NCBI GenBank assembly: GCA_031282925.1
Contig: JAITCT010000291.1
Coordinates: 1-12,575, forward strand
DNA: 12,575 nt
DNA from: Dysgonamonadaceae bacterium
GTDB taxonomy: Bacteria > Bacteroidota > Bacteroidia > Bacteroidales > Azobacteroidaceae
Reading direction: 5' to 3'
The notes under the pieces are model-generated. The model was given only the letters and a program-made list of their open reading frames with translations. It was not told the origin of the DNA and searched no databases. Made by a program: the position numbers and the translations under genes. Shown piece by piece: positions 6,368 to 12,575 of the stretch (the first letter of the stretch is position 1; each line of letters begins with the position of its first letter).

Positions 6368-7678
6368 ATGAAATTACAAAACATAGAGATAAAGAAATTA
6401 TTCGGCGTGTTTGATTACAACATAGACCTGAATAATGAAGAGAACCTGATTATTTTAACAGGTCCCAATGGTTATGGAAAAACGACCATTTTGAATATCA
6501 TTTATAACCTTTTCAACCAAAGATTTTTCTATTTTCGGAAAATTGATTTTGAATTGATTGCTGTTTTCTTTACCGACAATAGAAAGATAACAATAAACAA
6601 AAAAACGGGAAAGGGAAAAGCCGAACAATTTGTTCAAATTGAACTGTATAATGATAACCGGCGAATTGATAACTACATTTACAATTCAGAGGAAGAACAT
6701 GCGTTAATACAAAATATTAATCGGTATATGCCCAATTACAGTATATTCTCAAATGTTATAATTAATAACAGGACAGGAAAACAAACCGGATTAGGGGAAT
6801 TTTTGAATGAAAGTATTGATTATATTCCGGATAAAATTTTTGATTTAATTAAAAAACAGGGAGAAATACACCCCCGGGTATTACAAACATTGAATAATAC
6901 AAATGTTTATCTGATAAAAGAACAGCGTTTGTTAAAAAAACAATCGTATGAAACAAATAGACCTGTCAATTCAAATACACCTTTTGTAAATACCATTGAA
7001 GAATGTGCAAAAGAATTGAAAAATGAAATTGAACAAAAGCAGTTGGAAGCATACCAAGTTGCCCAAAAACTTGACAGTTCATTTCCACAACGATTGATTG
7101 AATGCAAAAATGAATTGCAGGAAGATGAATTTAATAAACGGTTTTTAAACTTGAATGACAAGCAAAAAAAATTACAGCAATTCGGAATTGCTACAAGCGG
7201 TCAAATAATCACAAAATATGATGATAAAGATGCAAGGGTTTTAACTGTATATCTTGAAGACTCTGAAAAAAAGGTAGAAGGCTATGCCGATTTGTTGAAT
7301 AAAATCGAACTGTTTGTAAATATATTAAACGAAAAGCGTTTTGCATTTAAGTCTATTGTAATCAATAGCGCCCAAGGTTTCTCTTTTCAATCAAACAATG
7401 GACAGAATCTTCATTTAACGGATTTGTCGTCCGGCGAACAGCAAGAGGTTGTACTTTTCTACGAACTGTTATTTAAGACAAATCCTGATACGTTAATCTT
7501 AATTGATGAGCCTGAAATTTCTTTGCATGTGATTTGGCAAAAAACGTTTGTTAAAGATTTACTGAAAATTGCCGGAATGAAACAAATATCTTTTTTAGTA
7601 GCAACTCATTCTCCACAAATCATAAACGGCAGGTGGGATTTAGGGCGGGACTTATTTAAACTTGCAAAGGAAAATTAG
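6368..7678 (+). CDS. ABC/AAA_15-21-type ATPase, PARIS AriA-like (candidate anti-phage sensor)
   Basis: The 436-residue protein opens with the SMC/OLD-like N-terminus (KLQNIEIKKLFGVFDYNIDL). Walker A is GPNGYGKT at 32-39. An ABC signature LSSGEQQ lies at 353-359, Walker B LILIDEPE at 376-383 and a switch histidine in ATHSPQ (H414). A helical, probably coiled-coil insert rich in K, E and Q lies in the middle (about 190-260). The DUF4435 gene begins two bases after its stop, so the two form one transcript. In the PARIS system, AriA ATPase of this family holds the TOPRIM nuclease AriB inactive until a phage protein is sensed. By architecture this is an AriA-like subunit, but other ATPase-TOPRIM defence pairs (OLD/AbiL-like) are possible. 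The cassette is AT-rich: I count 18 of 60 G+C at 6721-6780 against 35 of 60 in rarA at 5821-5880. That suggests acquisition by transfer. No own promoter was recognised. Confidence 0.88.
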   Translation: MKLQNIEIKKLFGVFDYNIDLNNEENLIILTGPNGYGKTTILNIIYNLFNQRFFYFRKIDFELIAVFFTDNRKITINKKTGKGKAEQFVQIELYNDNRRIDNYIYNSEEEHALIQNINRYMPNYSIFSNVIINNRTGKQTGLGEFLNESIDYIPDKIFDLIKKQGEIHPRVLQTLNNTNVYLIKEQRLLKKQSYETNRPVNSNTPFVNTIEECAKELKNEIEQKQLEAYQVAQKLDSSFPQRLIECKNELQEDEFNKRFLNLNDKQKKLQQFGIATSGQIITKYDDKDARVLTVYLEDSEKKVEGYADLLNKIELFVNILNEKRFAFKSIVINSAQGFSFQSNNGQNLHLTDLSSGEQQEVVLFYELLFKTNPDTLILIDEPEISLHVIWQKTFVKDLLKIAGMKQISFLVATHSPQIINGRWDLGRDLFKLAKEN

Positions 7679-7680
7679 TT

Positions 7681-8190
7681 ATGGAACAAGACCTTGGTTT
7701 AAGGAATAATACAGTTGCAAATGATAAAATTGACGAAATCCGTCTTGCCTTGAACAGCGAAACTGGAAATCAAATCATCTGGGTATTAGTCGAAGGAGAA
7801 GACGATCGTAAAATATATCCCAAATTTCTTGACGAAACAAGAGCGAGCGTTGAGTTTGTAACCGGTGGAAAAGGACAGTTAACGATTGCTTTAAATGCAC
7901 TTGCAAAAGAAACAAAACAGGTAATCGGTATTCAGGACGCGGATTTTTTGCATATAGACAAGAATTATCCTGCTGTTACGAACCTGTTTTATACAGATTA
8001 TCACGACATTGAAATGACCATGTTAAGTTTCGATGAGGTACGATGCAATTGTTTCACAGAATACCGTATGCAAGCCAATCAAAACGACATTTGGAAAAAT
8101 GTTTTACAGGAAGCCTCTTATATTGCATATATTCGCTGGTACAGCGAAAAGAACAACTGTAAAATACTTTTGGATACGGAGATAATTTAA
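7681..8190 (+). CDS. DUF4435 protein, N-terminal TOPRIM-like part (PARIS AriB-like), frameshifted
   Basis: The open frame gives 169 residues. It carries the DUF4435/TOPRIM hallmarks: LVEGEDDRKIY (residues 36-46) with the metal-site glutamate E38, the GGKGQ turn at 62-66, GIQDADF at 83-89 with D86 and D88, and YHDIEM shortly after. In PARIS, AriB proteins of this family are nucleases reported to cleave a host tRNA once released from AriA. The frame stops about 110 residues short of the family's usual length. Its final residues (LLDTEII) do not continue the domain, while the missing part is encoded in another frame from about 8163 to 8525. Adding one T to the four-T run at 8168-8171 would read KILFGYGDNLTEISDG and give one 281-residue protein. 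So this is either a disrupted gene or a sequence error. The truncated product keeps the putative catalytic core but lacks the C-terminal half. Confidence 0.85.
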   Translation: MEQDLGLRNNTVANDKIDEIRLALNSETGNQIIWVLVEGEDDRKIYPKFLDETRASVEFVTGGKGQLTIALNALAKETKQVIGIQDADFLHIDKNYPAVTNLFYTDYHDIEMTMLSFDEVRCNCFTEYRMQANQNDIWKNVLQEASYIAYIRWYSEKNNCKILLDTEII

Positions 8191-8525
8191 CCGAAATATC
8201 AGACGGGAAAATATCATTAAAAAATCAGGATTTATTACAGGTGCTAAACGCCAGGTCTCAAAATAAAACAGAAGAATTAACAGGCGAAAACATTGATAAT
8301 TTTATTACAGCCAATCAAACCGATGATTTGCTGAATTTATGTAACGGACATGATATTACGGCATTATTATCGTTAATTATTGGCGGGCGGGTTTCTCATA
8401 AAGAATTTTGCAGGCATTTGAGACTGTCTTTTATTTTTCAACATTTCAGTCAAACAAAATTATACGCTGAAATTGTCAATTGGCAAATCAAACAGGGTTA
8501 TTGTATTTTGAAAAATGTAGCATAA
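8163..8525 (+). pseudogene. C-terminal remainder of the DUF4435/AriB-like gene, out of frame
   Basis: This frame is open from just after a TAA at 8160-8162 to the TAA at 8523-8525. It has no ATG near its beginning. The first possible start is a GTG at 8241, inside what reads as continuous domain sequence. The translation (FGYGDNLTEISDGKISLKNQ..., then LNLCNGHDITALLSLIIGG, ending LYAEIVNWQIKQGYCILKNVA) fits the helical C-terminal half of DUF4435 proteins, whose end commonly contains an L/I-Y-x-x-I-x-x-W pattern. It should be joined to 7681-8190 through a one-base correction and not treated as a separate gene. Whether the shift is real or an error in assembly cannot be settled from the sequence. 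Confidence 0.8.
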
Positions 8526-8576
8526 CAACTTCCAAACAAACGGTAAATTATTAACTAATCATTCAACATAAAAATT

Positions 8577-9485
8577 ATGAAACCAACATTATTAATTCTG
8601 GCTGCCGGCATGGGCAGTCGCTACGGAGGTCTGAAACAGTTGGACGGACTGGGTCCCAATGGCGAAACCATTATGGATTATTCGGTTTACGATGCCGTAA
8701 GAGGCGGGTTTGGGAAAATCGTATTCGTTATCCGGCGCAGTTTTGAAGCGGATTTTCGTGAAAAAATCCTCAAAAAATACGCGCATTTGGTTCCCGTTGA
8801 AACTGTTTTTCAGGAACTGGATGATCTTCCCGAAGGAGTTGAAGTTCCCGCGAACAGGGAAAAACCCTGGGGCACCAACCATGCTGTGATGATGGGCAGA
8901 CAGGCGATTTGCGAGCCGTTTGCCGTTATCAATGCCGATGATTTTTACGGCAGGGAAAGTTTTCGGGTTTTGGCCGGCTATTTGGCCGGTTTGAAAGGCC
9001 GGCAAAACGACTATTGCATGGTCGGTTACCGGCTGGGAAACACTCTGTCGGAAAGCGGTTCGGTTGCCCGCGGAATCTGCGAAAAAGATGCGGACGGTTA
9101 TCTGGAAACGGTGGTGGAACGCACCTGTATCTTTCGCAATATGGACGGGAAAATCAAATACAGAGACGAACAGGGCAACCTGCAAACGGTTGGTGAAAAT
9201 GTTCCCGTATCCATGAATATGTGGGGATTTACTCCCGAATATTTCAGTTATTCAGACGAACAGTTTGTCGATTTCTTTGCAAAAAACAGGGATAACCCGA
9301 AAGCGGAATTTTTCATTCCCTTTGCAGTCAACAATTTGATTCTAAGCAGAAAAGCAAAAGTAAAAGTCCTGGACACCTCTTCCAAATGGTTTGGTGTTAC
9401 ATACGCCGACGACCGTCCGGGCGTTATTGCCAAGATCAAAGAATTAACGGAAAAAGGCGAATATCCGAAAATGGTGAAGGGGTGA
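8577..9485 (+). CDS. Sugar-phosphate nucleotidyltransferase-like protein (NTP_transferase fold)
   Basis: The 302-residue protein has the nucleotidyltransferase signature LILAAGMGSRYGGLKQ (residues 6-21), in which G11, G13 and R15 mark the nucleotide-binding loop. KPWGTNHAV lies at 96-104 and the metal-binding segment INADDFYG at 118-125 (D121 or D122). Members transfer a nucleotidyl group from an NTP to a sugar phosphate or phosphocholine. No hexapeptide-repeat tail is present, and the sugar cannot be deduced. In many Bacteroidetes a similar gene neighbours a choline/aminoglycoside-kinase-like gene; none is visible here. The ATG at 8577 lies 51 bases after the DUF4435 stop, and no consensus promoter is seen in the gap. 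Composition returns to that of the housekeeping genes. Confidence 0.9.
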   Translation: MKPTLLILAAGMGSRYGGLKQLDGLGPNGETIMDYSVYDAVRGGFGKIVFVIRRSFEADFREKILKKYAHLVPVETVFQELDDLPEGVEVPANREKPWGTNHAVMMGRQAICEPFAVINADDFYGRESFRVLAGYLAGLKGRQNDYCMVGYRLGNTLSESGSVARGICEKDADGYLETVVERTCIFRNMDGKIKYRDEQGNLQTVGENVPVSMNMWGFTPEYFSYSDEQFVDFFAKNRDNPKAEFFIPFAVNNLILSRKAKVKVLDTSSKWFGVTYADDRPGVIAKIKELTEKGEYPKMVKG

Positions 9486-9532
9486 ACGGTGAACAGTGAA
9501 TGACGCCCCTTCACTGTTCACCCCTTCACCAT
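9471..9532. repeat. Inverted repeat over the 3' end of the nucleotidyltransferase gene
   Basis: ATGGTGAAGGGGTGAAC (9471-9487) is the exact reverse complement of 9516-9532. An inner pair GGTGAACAGTGAA (9488-9500) / TTCACTGTTCACC (9510-9522) is also perfect, so two alternative foldings compete because GGTGAAC is tandemly doubled. The left arm encodes the last residues and the stop codon. It may act in transcript ending or 3' stability. A T tract is absent. Confidence 0.6.
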
Positions 9533-9539
9533 TTCATAA

Positions 9540-9591
9540 GTTTTGTACTCCCAATCGGCAGTTTTGTACTTTAAAACAGGGGGTTTTGTAC
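9540..9591. repeat. Three GTTTTGTAC repeats at 21-22 bp spacing (possible IS-end remnant or operator)
   Basis: GTTTTGTAC occurs at 9540-9548, 9561-9569 and 9583-9591. A fourth copy lies at 9684-9692, and TTTTGTAC recurs at 12431-12438 in the prfC promoter region. Read on the minus strand the block begins TGTACAAAACCCCCTG and repeats GTACAAAAC. Such multiple terminal repeats are a feature of IS21-family insertion sequence ends. No transposase gene is present, so this is at most a solo end. A regulator binding array upstream of the secreted-protein gene is the alternative. Confidence 0.5.
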
Positions 9592-9609
9592 ATTTTCCCT
9601 TTTTTCGCG

Positions 9610-9640
9610 GTTGCTTTTCCGGAATTTTGTTTTACCTTTG
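9610..9640 (+). promoter_or_regulatory. Promoter of the 818-residue secreted protein gene, GTTG-N19-TACCTTTG
   Basis: TACCTTTG at 9633-9640 is an exact -7 element, identical to that of greA. GTTG at 9610-9613, one base off TTTG, lies 19 bases upstream. The predicted leader is about 115 nucleotides. It ends in very AT-rich sequence and includes a 20-codon open frame (9651-9713). Confidence 0.65.
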
Positions 9641-9761
9641 CGCCGAGTTGATGAAAGGGTACTTACTATGTGTAACCGAATATGTTTTGTACGCATATAA
9701 GCCGGATTATTGATTCATAATATATTAATTAAACGGTTTAATAATTTAAATTTTTTAGAAA

Positions 9762-12218
9762 ATGAAAAGAAACAGAAACTTTTTATTGATTGTGTGGGCG
9801 GCGTCCCTTTTGGGATTGTCCGCCGTGCGGACGGCACATGCGAGATTGTTTATTCCCAGTGAGCTGGGAGTGTATGAATCCCCCAAAGAGACGCCTACCG
9901 GAAACGTAGAAGCAGATAGTGTGCATGCACTTCTTTCTTCCAGTGCGTTTGATCCGGAGCAGAAGGCATACGACCTTATTTCGGCTTACAAGTCTCGGTC
10001 GCTTTCGCTGGCTTTTAAGTGGGCGGAAGTCGCTGGCACGGACCTAGTACAGAATGGGGACACTGCAAAAGTAGAGGTCTTTGTCAATGGCGACAAAATA
10101 ACGACCTTTAAGGTGACCGGGGGAGACTTTCTCTCTTTCGCTGATTCCGTTTATCTGATTCCTTTCGGGAGCGGCTTGGACTCGGTTGTAGGTCGGGTTG
10201 AAGTAACTATACCCGCAATATATAATGGCGGGGTTGAAAAAAAAGAAATATACAGTGCTACCGTCAGGAGAGGCGTAGTGGATGATATTACCGCCCTGAG
10301 AAATATCTGGATAACGGATTCAATCGGAAAAAAAATCAATAATACGGTGGTTGCTTTCCAGGATACTATTTTTAAGCAAGTGGCGGGCGCTGACGGCAAG
10401 CTGAGACCCGGGAGCGAACCATGGGAGGTCTCTTTTAAAGACTTGGACACAAAGGATGAGACCAGCACCAGGGGCAGGGCTGATACGCTTTATTTTACGA
10501 AATTCGACGCACAAAGTACGGTTAAGGTTATCATAAACAACCGCGATACGATGAAGCTGAGTCAGACTGATGTTATAAGGGTAATTTCGAGGGATAGTGC
10601 GCTGGCGAATGACTCCCCGGAGAGGGATAGTATTTTTCATATCGGCAGCGAAATTTACAAGGTGAAAATTCACGCTGGTAACAGCTACAAGATTGAAGTA
10701 ACGGCAAGGGACAAGAAAACTAAAGACTACTATCATATTACCCTGCTTGCTGATACCATCAAGCCGAATCCTGATCCTAATTCTGCTATATTAGAAACGT
10801 TAAAGGATCTTTACCTGTATGAAGGGGATAAAAAAAATCCCAGCAAGCGTTATGACCTCAAACCAGAAGGGGGAGGAGTCGGTTTTGATACAGCAAAGAC
10901 GAAGTATAGAGTAACCGTAAACGCTCCCTGGTCGGCAATTGCCGGTGAAAGTCCGTCAATTAGTGTTGGTTATGACTTTTGGGATGGTTCCTTGATAAAA
11001 GATGAGCATGTAGAGGTATTTCAGTCTGTAAGTGAAGGCAAGAAGTTCATCAAGGTTTTCACACGTCTAGAAGAAGGCGATAGTACTTACACGATAGAAG
11101 TATTCAACGGCAATACTCAACTGAAATCTTTCCGTTTAAGTTCTGACGCGGACGGCTTGAAGCCCATTGAACTGACTCGCGACAGCGCGGGAGACTACAC
11201 ATCTGCGGCTGTGGACTATACCGTCTCATCCGTTTTTGCATGGGCTGCTTTAGAAGAATCCACCGCTAAAGTGGTAAACGTAGACCAGGACACAAAGTGG
11301 ACAGAGAATACTAACGACGAGTATCGGAGATTACTTAGTCTAAGCGACCTTGTTAAAAATGGCGGCGGGAATCAAACTTTCTTGGTTTCGGTACTGGCTG
11401 GAGATACTACTGTAACAAAAACTTATAAGGTAACAGTAAAGATGAACTACGATCCGACCCCGGACAAAGTTGCTTTCACATGGTCGGGTGATGTTAAGGC
11501 GGAGTTTACAAGAGATAAACTTAGATCGGACAGTGTGTTTGATGTTTCAATTCCGGCGGATGTTGAAATTGAGTCAATTGAACATCAGGTGGAAAAAAGT
11601 AATGAGGAGCTTTTCCGCGTGTTTAAAGGCTGGATAGAACGCGACGGTGTGTATACTTACATAGTTAAGGTAACGTCCAGAGTAGATGGAGCAACGAAGA
11701 CATACACGTTCAACCTGCTTTATCCGAGCAGCGACGCTTCCCTGTCGTTCCTTGCCGTACCCGGTTTTGAACTTTCGCCTGCTTTTGATCCCGCTATTTT
11801 AGCATATACGGTTATCGTTCCGAGTGAACAGGCATCTATTAATTTTATTGCGCAAGCGCACACGAAAGCAACTGTTACGGGCGACCGTACCCACACGCTG
11901 CATGGCGATTCTACGTTTGCGATTGAAGTAACCGCCGAAGACAAAGTAACAACGAAAACTTACAGGATAAGGGTAACCGACAATTCTCATACGGGTATCC
12001 AACTCGCGGGTGGTTCGTCCGTACAGATATATGTGAGCAATCAGTCCCTGCATGTAAGTACACCTGCAGCCGAACGGGTCAGCGTTTACAGCGCCGGCGG
12101 TCAGCTGCTTTACAGCCTTGACAAGCAGGCCGGCAAGACTTTTGTTTCAACTTTCCCGAAAGGCGTCCTGATCGTGAAGGGCAGTTCGGGCTGGGTGAAA
12201 AAAGTGGCTCTGCACTGA
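9762..12218 (+). CDS. Secreted/surface protein with cadherin-like beta-sandwich module and T9SS C-terminal sorting domain
   Basis: The 818-residue product starts with a signal peptide: MKRNRN, a hydrophobic core (7-22), then AHA as a signal peptidase I site at about residue 27. The middle is a chain of beta-rich segments ending in similar K-T-Y-x-V-x-V strands, for example TVTKTYKVTVKMN and ATKTYTFNLLYP, suggesting three or four diverged sandwich modules. The clearest one (about 657-738) has LSPAFDPAILAYTVIVP and KTYRIRV, matching the cadherin-like beta-sandwich family. Residues 745-818 resemble a type IX secretion sorting domain: an RVSVYSAGGQLLYSL strand, then FPKGVLIVKGSSG and the end WVKKVALH. 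It would cross the inner membrane by Sec and the outer membrane by T9SS. No catalytic motif was seen, so an adhesin or structural role is only inferred. It has its own promoter and terminator. Confidence 0.88.
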   Translation: MKRNRNFLLIVWAASLLGLSAVRTAHARLFIPSELGVYESPKETPTGNVEADSVHALLSSSAFDPEQKAYDLISAYKSRSLSLAFKWAEVAGTDLVQNGDTAKVEVFVNGDKITTFKVTGGDFLSFADSVYLIPFGSGLDSVVGRVEVTIPAIYNGGVEKKEIYSATVRRGVVDDITALRNIWITDSIGKKINNTVVAFQDTIFKQVAGADGKLRPGSEPWEVSFKDLDTKDETSTRGRADTLYFTKFDAQSTVKVIINNRDTMKLSQTDVIRVISRDSALANDSPERDSIFHIGSEIYKVKIHAGNSYKIEVTARDKKTKDYYHITLLADTIKPNPDPNSAILETLKDLYLYEGDKKNPSKRYDLKPEGGGVGFDTAKTKYRVTVNAPWSAIAGESPSISVGYDFWDGSLIKDEHVEVFQSVSEGKKFIKVFTRLEEGDSTYTIEVFNGNTQLKSFRLSSDADGLKPIELTRDSAGDYTSAAVDYTVSSVFAWAALEESTAKVVNVDQDTKWTENTNDEYRRLLSLSDLVKNGGGNQTFLVSVLAGDTTVTKTYKVTVKMNYDPTPDKVAFTWSGDVKAEFTRDKLRSDSVFDVSIPADVEIESIEHQVEKSNEELFRVFKGWIERDGVYTYIVKVTSRVDGATKTYTFNLLYPSSDASLSFLAVPGFELSPAFDPAILAYTVIVPSEQASINFIAQAHTKATVTGDRTHTLHGDSTFAIEVTAEDKVTTKTYRIRVTDNSHTGIQLAGGSSVQIYVSNQSLHVSTPAAERVSVYSAGGQLLYSLDKQAGKTFVSTFPKGVLIVKGSSGWVKKVALH

Positions 12219-12233
12219 TAGCATCAGGCAACA

Positions 12234-12254
12234 GTTTGAATTTCATATTCAAAC
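12234..12254 (+). terminator. AT-rich hairpin after the secreted protein gene
   Basis: GTTTGAAT (12234-12241) pairs perfectly with ATTCAAAC (12247-12254) around five bases. It lies 15 bases beyond the stop. With no T tract it is more likely an mRNA 3'-end stabilising hairpin ahead of the strong terminator than a terminator itself. Confidence 0.35.
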
Positions 12255-12282
12255 ATGTTTAAATAAGTTAAATAATTTTGAA

Positions 12283-12316
12283 AACGCTGCGACGTGAGTC
12301 GCGGCGTTTTTGTTTG
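12283..12316 (+). terminator. Rho-independent terminator of the secreted protein gene
   Basis: AACGCTGCGAC (12283-12293) pairs with GTCGCGGCGTT (12298-12308) around GTGA, with a single T-G wobble. A TTTTTGTTT run follows. The GC-rich stem and T tract are textbook, and the position 65 bases after the stop fits. Confidence 0.85.
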
Positions 12317-12366
12317 GGTACAATTCGTAGAAATTACGAATTACGCGGCGCGGCCGAATAATCCCC

Positions 12367-12400
12367 TAATTATCAATTATCAATTGTCCATTATCCATTC
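12367..12400. repeat. Short AT-rich tandem repeats (ATTATCAATT type)
   Basis: TAATTATCAATTATCAATTG and the variants TCCATTATCCATTC follow one another between the terminator and the prfC promoter. The period is roughly 8-10 bases and imperfect. No function is evident. Confidence 0.5.
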
Positions 12401-12411
12401 CCCCATGCACC

Positions 12412-12443
12412 TTTCACCGTTCGTAATTAATTTTGTACATTTG
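12412..12443 (+). promoter_or_regulatory. prfC promoter, TTTC-N20-TACATTTG
   Basis: TACATTTG at 12436-12443 fits TAnnTTTG. TTTC at 12412-12415 is one base off the -33 TTTG, with a 20-base spacer. The prfC ATG follows 22 bases after the -7 element, so the leader would be short. Confidence 0.65.
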
Positions 12444-12465
12444 CACCCGAAATTCAAAAAAAACA

Positions 12466-12575
12466 ATGAACGAAATTCAGCGGCGAAGAACTTTCGCTAT
12501 CATCTCCCACCCCGATGCGGGAAAAACAACATTAACCGAAAAACTCCTTCTGTTCGGCGGCGCAATTCACGTAGC
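12466..12575 (+). CDS. prfC: Peptide chain release factor 3, N-terminal fragment (cut by window edge)
   Basis: Only 36 codons are visible. They contain [20 protein letters not shown], where SHPDAGKTT (residues 14-22) is the G1 loop typical of RF3, followed by [12 protein letters not shown] would instead read AHIDAGKTT and Lep[12 protein letters not shown]3 is a cytoplasmic GTPase that recycles release factors RF1 and RF2 from the ribosome. The ATG at 12466 follows its own promoter. The rest of the gene is outside the window. Confidence 0.93.
   Translation, partial: MNEIQRRRTFAIISHPDAGKTTLTEKLLLFGGAIHV

Noticed and set aside
8164..8175. Programmed -1 ribosomal frameshift making the full DUF4435 protein
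   Set aside because: The local sequence ATA CTT TTG does not form a slippery heptamer, and no clear downstream stimulatory hairpin is seen. A lost T is the simpler explanation.
8241..8525. Independent small gene starting at GTG 8241
   Set aside because: The same frame is open upstream to 8163 and reads as the continuation of the DUF4435 domain, so it is a frameshifted remainder.
1..12575. tRNA or rRNA genes
   Set aside because: No cloverleaf with a T-loop GTTCRA-type signature or rRNA-like segment was recognised on either strand, though this was by eye only.

Overview
The window reads as chromosomal DNA of a member of the Bacteroidota, most likely an uncultured or anaerobic Bacteroidales. 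Three things support this. Several promoters fit the Bacteroidota pattern TTTG-N19/20-TAnnTTTG and sit ahead of AT-rich leaders that mostly lack Shine-Dalgarno sequences. An 818-residue secreted protein ends in what looks like a type IX secretion (T9SS) C-terminal sorting domain, a system largely confined to this phylum. The gene content is also typical. I would not name a genus.

Layout. At the left edge is the last 35 codons of an unrecognised gene (2-109). A gene-free kilobase (110-1118) follows. It is packed with palindromic repeats and a regular array of 24 copies of the palindrome TGCCGGCA spaced exactly 21 bp apart (433-923). Next come housekeeping genes: lepA (1119-2906), greA (3050-3520) and a HIT-family protein (3517-3912) that overlaps greA by four bases. 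A convergent Hsp20 gene (3986-4420, minus strand) follows. A second repeat-rich spacer (4421-5039) contains an inverted copy of the composite repeat found near the left end. Then comes rarA (5040-6317).

Between rarA and a sugar-nucleotidyltransferase-like gene (8577-9485) lies an AT-rich two-gene cassette (6368-8525). It encodes an ABC/AAA_15-21 type ATPase and a DUF4435 protein with a TOPRIM-like core. This is the architecture of the PARIS anti-phage system (AriA sensor ATPase plus AriB nuclease). The DUF4435 reading frame is broken by what looks like loss of one T in a short T run near 8168-8171. Restoring that T gives one 281-residue protein.

The right part holds GTTTTGTAC repeats, possibly the remnant of an insertion-sequence end. 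It also holds a promoter, the 818-residue T9SS-type surface or secreted protein (9762-12218), a good intrinsic terminator, and the first 36 codons of prfC (release factor 3) with its own promoter.

How they work together. lepA, greA, prfC and rarA are translation, transcription and replication upkeep genes with no joint pathway. greA and the HIT gene are co-transcribed. The ATPase/DUF4435 pair is a candidate defence unit, perhaps now inactive. The most unusual non-coding feature is the 21-bp palindrome array, whose centre has become a 42-bp higher-order repeat.
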